In this document: piece after piece, positions 4,086 through 5,769 of the stretch
How the letters are laid out: every line of letters begins with the position of its first letter
Position numbering within the stretch: position 1 is the first letter of the stretch
Origin: Candidatus Odyssella thessalonicensis
Lineage (GTDB): Bacteria; Pseudomonadota; Alphaproteobacteria; Bin65
Direction of reading: 5' to 3'
Length of the DNA: 5,769 nt
Assembly (NCBI GenBank): GCA_005240015.1
Contig: SBBV01000169.1
Coordinates: 1 to 5,769 of the forward strand
Position numbers and translations under genes: made by a program
Notes under the pieces: model-generated
Databases searched by the model: none
The model's input: the letters and a program-made list of their open reading frames with translations, nothing else
What the model was told of the DNA's origin: nothing

Positions 4086-5769
4086 CTAGCGCACGATCCT
4101 GAACACGATGCGTCGGTTGCGCAAGCGCCCGGCCTCGGTCTCGCCGTCGCCGAGCGGCTGCATGTTGCCGTAGCCGACCGCGCGCATGCGCCGGCGCTCG
4201 GCGCCCCCGCGCGAAAGGGCCTCCGCCACAGCCTGCGCCCAGCGCTCGGAGAGCGCCCGCGCCGCCTCGGGATCGCCGGTGCCGCTGCCGTGCGCGCCGA
4301 TCTCGACGACGAAGCTCTCGCAGCGGCGCGCTGCGCCGGCCAGGCGCTCGAACAGACGGCGCTGGTGCTCGAACAGCGCCGGGCCGTCGAACACGAACTC
4401 GACCTTGCCAGTGGCGGTCACGGCATCGAACAGCAGCTGGCAGGTCTCGCCGTCGGTGATCCCGCCGCGCTTCAGGTCTTCGTCGAGCACGGTCGAGAGC
4501 TCGACCTTCGCGCGAAACGGCTTCGGCACGCGCTCGGCGACGGCCGCCGCGACCGCGCGCTGCGTCTCGTCGTCCTTGGCGACGCCGCGCACCGTGAGCT
4601 CGTAGTCGTGGAGCTCGGCCCAGCCCTGCTCGAGCCGCGTCACCGCTTCGACCGCGAGCCGCGCCACCGCCACCCAGTCGCCCTGCGGTGCGCCCTGCGC
4701 GAGGCGCGATTCGTCGGCGAGATTGCCGCGCAAGCCGGGCCGCGCGGCATCCGCGAGCGCGCGCTCGGCCGCGCGCGAGGGATGATGGCCGGAGATGACG
4801 CCGTTTCCGTCGCCGCGCTTCTCGAAGTGCCAGACATAGGGGCGCACGAGCGGCACCGCCGCGTCGCTGACGCGGAACTCGACCTCGCCGGGGCCGCGGG
4901 GCTCGCCGGGCGCCGGCCGCCCGCGGCCCATCGCCAGCATGCGCTCCTTCGCCACGCCGCGCCGCGCCAGCTCCTCGGCGACCGTGCGCGCCCGCGTCTC
5001 GCTCGCCCGGAACAGCGCCGCCGGGTCGCCGCCGAGCTCATCGCTGGCGCCGAAGATCTGGAGATAGAGCTTGTTGCAGCGCTGCGCCGCCAGCGTGAGC
5101 CGGTCGAACAGGCGCTTCGGCGGCTGATAGGCCTCGAACGGGCTTGGGAAGCGGATCGGCTGGCGCGCGACCACCTTGTCGAACAGCGCCTGGCAATCCT
5201 TGACCGAGGCGTTGGGCGCGCCGCGCAACGCCTCGTCGAGCGCCGTCATGAGCTCCGACTTGCCCTCGTAGTCGCGTGGAATCGTGCCGGCGAGCGCCTT
5301 CTCGACGGCGTCGAGCCGCGCGTCGTCGCTGGCGCGGCCGCGCAGGGTCAAGCGGTGGTCGCTGAGTTCGGCCTCGCCGCGCTCGATGAGCGCGGTCAAC
5401 TCGACCGCGCGTTTGGCGGCTGCGAACCAGTCGCCCGGGGGAGCGCCGCGCGCGAGGCGCAGCGAGATATGCAGCTCGCTGCCGAAGATCGAGCGCGCGA
5501 GAACGACGACCTGGTCGAGCACGCCCAGCGAGGGCGCCACGCCCAATAGCGTCGCGCTGCCGTCGGCGTTGCGGATTGCGCGGAAGACGAACGGCTTCAT
5601 CTCGGGCGCGAGCCGGATGCGGTCGACGACGCGGTCAACGCCGGGCGTCGCCCTGGCGATGGCGAGCGCGCCGTCGTGATCCTCTTGCGAGAGCGCCGTC
5701 CCGATCAGGATGAGGCTGCGGCCGTCGACCCCGATCGCGAGCGACTCGAAGCGGCGGTCGAGCCCGCGC
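4086..5769 (-). CDS. OmpA-like / BON-domain envelope protein with duplicated module (5' end outside window)
   Basis: The frame is open to the window edge, so ATG 5600 is internal: 56 further residues upstream read as a BON-like domain (FESLAIGVDGRSLILIGTAL, then PGVDRVVDRIRL). About 560 residues are visible; signal peptide or membrane anchor would lie outside. Numbering from the Met at 5600, residues 1-244 and 251-504 are tandem copies of one module. Each has BON-like strands (HRLTLRGRASDD at 82-93; YELTVRGVAKDD at 333-344), then an OmpA-like domain starting CQALFD (136) or CQLLFD (387). Module 2 ends LSERWAQAV and GRLRNRRIVFRIV, clearly OmpA_C. Family knowledge suggests a periplasmic, peptidoglycan-facing protein. 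Module 1 has D187 and R203 at the usual ligand-binding positions but no NRR tail; module 2 has S439 and W454 there but keeps N495-R496-R497. Each module carries two cysteines (136/175, 387/427), likely disulfides. The gene is followed by the HHH protein. Confidence 0.85.
   Translation of the reverse strand, partial: RGLDRRFESLAIGVDGRSLILIGTALSQEDHDGALAIARATPGVDRVVDRIRLAPEMKPFVFRAIRNADGSATLLGVAPSLGVLDQVVVLARSIFGSELHISLRLARGAPPGDWFAAAKRAVELTALIERGEAELSDHRLTLRGRASDDARLDAVEKALAGTIPRDYEGKSELMTALDEALRGAPNASVKDCQALFDKVVARQPIRFPSPFEAYQPPKRLFDRLTLAAQRCNKLYLQIFGASDELGGDPAALFRASETRARTVAEELARRGVAKERMLAMGRGRPAPGEPRGPGEVEFRVSDAAVPLVRPYVWHFEKRGDGNGVISGHHPSRAAERALADAARPGLRGNLADESRLAQGAPQGDWVAVARLAVEAVTRLEQGWAELHDYELTVRGVAKDDETQRAVAAAVAERVPKPFRAKVELSTVLDEDLKRGGITDGETCQLLFDAVTATGKVEFVFDGPALFEHQRRLFERLAGAARRCESFVVEIGAHGSGTGDPEAARALSERWAQAVAEALSRGGAERRRMRAVGYGNMQPLGDGETEAGRLRNRRIVFRIVR
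4089..5600 (-). repeat. Internal tandem duplication of a ~250-residue BON/OmpA module
   Basis: Within the OmpA-like gene, 4869-5600 and 4089-4850 encode homologous units. The best stretch is residues 49-125 (5226-5456) against 300-376 (4473-4703), aligned without gaps over 77 residues with 39 identities by hand count. Shared anchors are GAP.GDW, AEL.D..LT.RG.A.DD and LDE.L. The offset stays at 251-252 residues through the OmpA-like part. The copies have diverged far enough that the DNA is not an obvious repeat, so this is an old duplication. Confidence 0.85.

Noticed and set aside
3199..4089. Plus-strand open frame of 296 codons opposite the coiled-coil/HHH gene.
   Set aside because: The minus frame has a membrane helix and a recognisable HHH domain; the plus frame shows neither a family nor a ribosome binding site.
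4290..5549. Plus-strand open frame of 419 codons opposite the OmpA-like gene.
   Set aside because: The minus frame has clear OmpA and BON motifs and an internal duplication; the plus product is compositionally biased and unrecognisable.

Overview
The window is very GC-rich DNA with strong GC3 coding bias and genes packed mostly on the minus strand. The gene content points to an alphaproteobacterium, probably Rhodospirillales-like: a PAS_5-type PAS protein, an OmpA-like protein with BON-type modules and a cysteine pair, and a helix-hairpin-helix domain of the kind found in alphaproteobacterial NuoE and L21 extensions. No integrase, transposase, phage gene or CRISPR array is visible.

Layout, left to right. 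(1) 1-450, plus strand: the C-terminal end of an unidentified membrane protein that enters from outside the window. (2) 396-1577, minus: a complete FAD-dependent oxidoreductase of the DAO/FOXRED1-like family, whose 3' end overlaps gene 1 tail to tail by 55 bp. (3) 1689-2156, minus: a small single-domain PAS protein with a good extended -10 promoter candidate just upstream. (4) 2345-2653, minus: a small exported protein with two CKY-type cysteine motifs, a clear Shine-Dalgarno, and a perfect 13-bp terminator-like hairpin after its stop. (5) 2886-2972, minus: tRNA-Leu(UAA) with encoded CCA. (6) 3022-3097: an inverted pair of GTAG-headed palindromes resembling a REPIN (REP doublet). (7) 3118-4056 and 4086-5769, minus: a two-gene unit. 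The upstream gene, cut by the window edge, encodes a BON/OmpA-like protein built from two tandem copies of one module. The downstream gene encodes a membrane-anchored coiled-coil protein with a C-terminal helix-hairpin-helix domain.

The last two genes are probably co-transcribed (29 bp gap) and both suggest cell-envelope roles. The small exported protein and the PAS protein look separately transcribed, because a terminator and a promoter lie between them. The oxidoreductase follows the PAS gene by 111 bp with no clear promoter of its own and may be read through from it.

The most unusual item is the duplicated OmpA-like protein. Module 1 keeps the Asp and Arg expected for peptidoglycan binding but lacks the NRR tail; module 2 keeps the tail but has lost the Asp and Arg. 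The REPIN-like element and the orphan cysteine-motif protein are the other items worth follow-up. The 2665-2885 stretch holds one short leader hairpin and one GCGAG/CTCGC hairpin; I see no gene in it.
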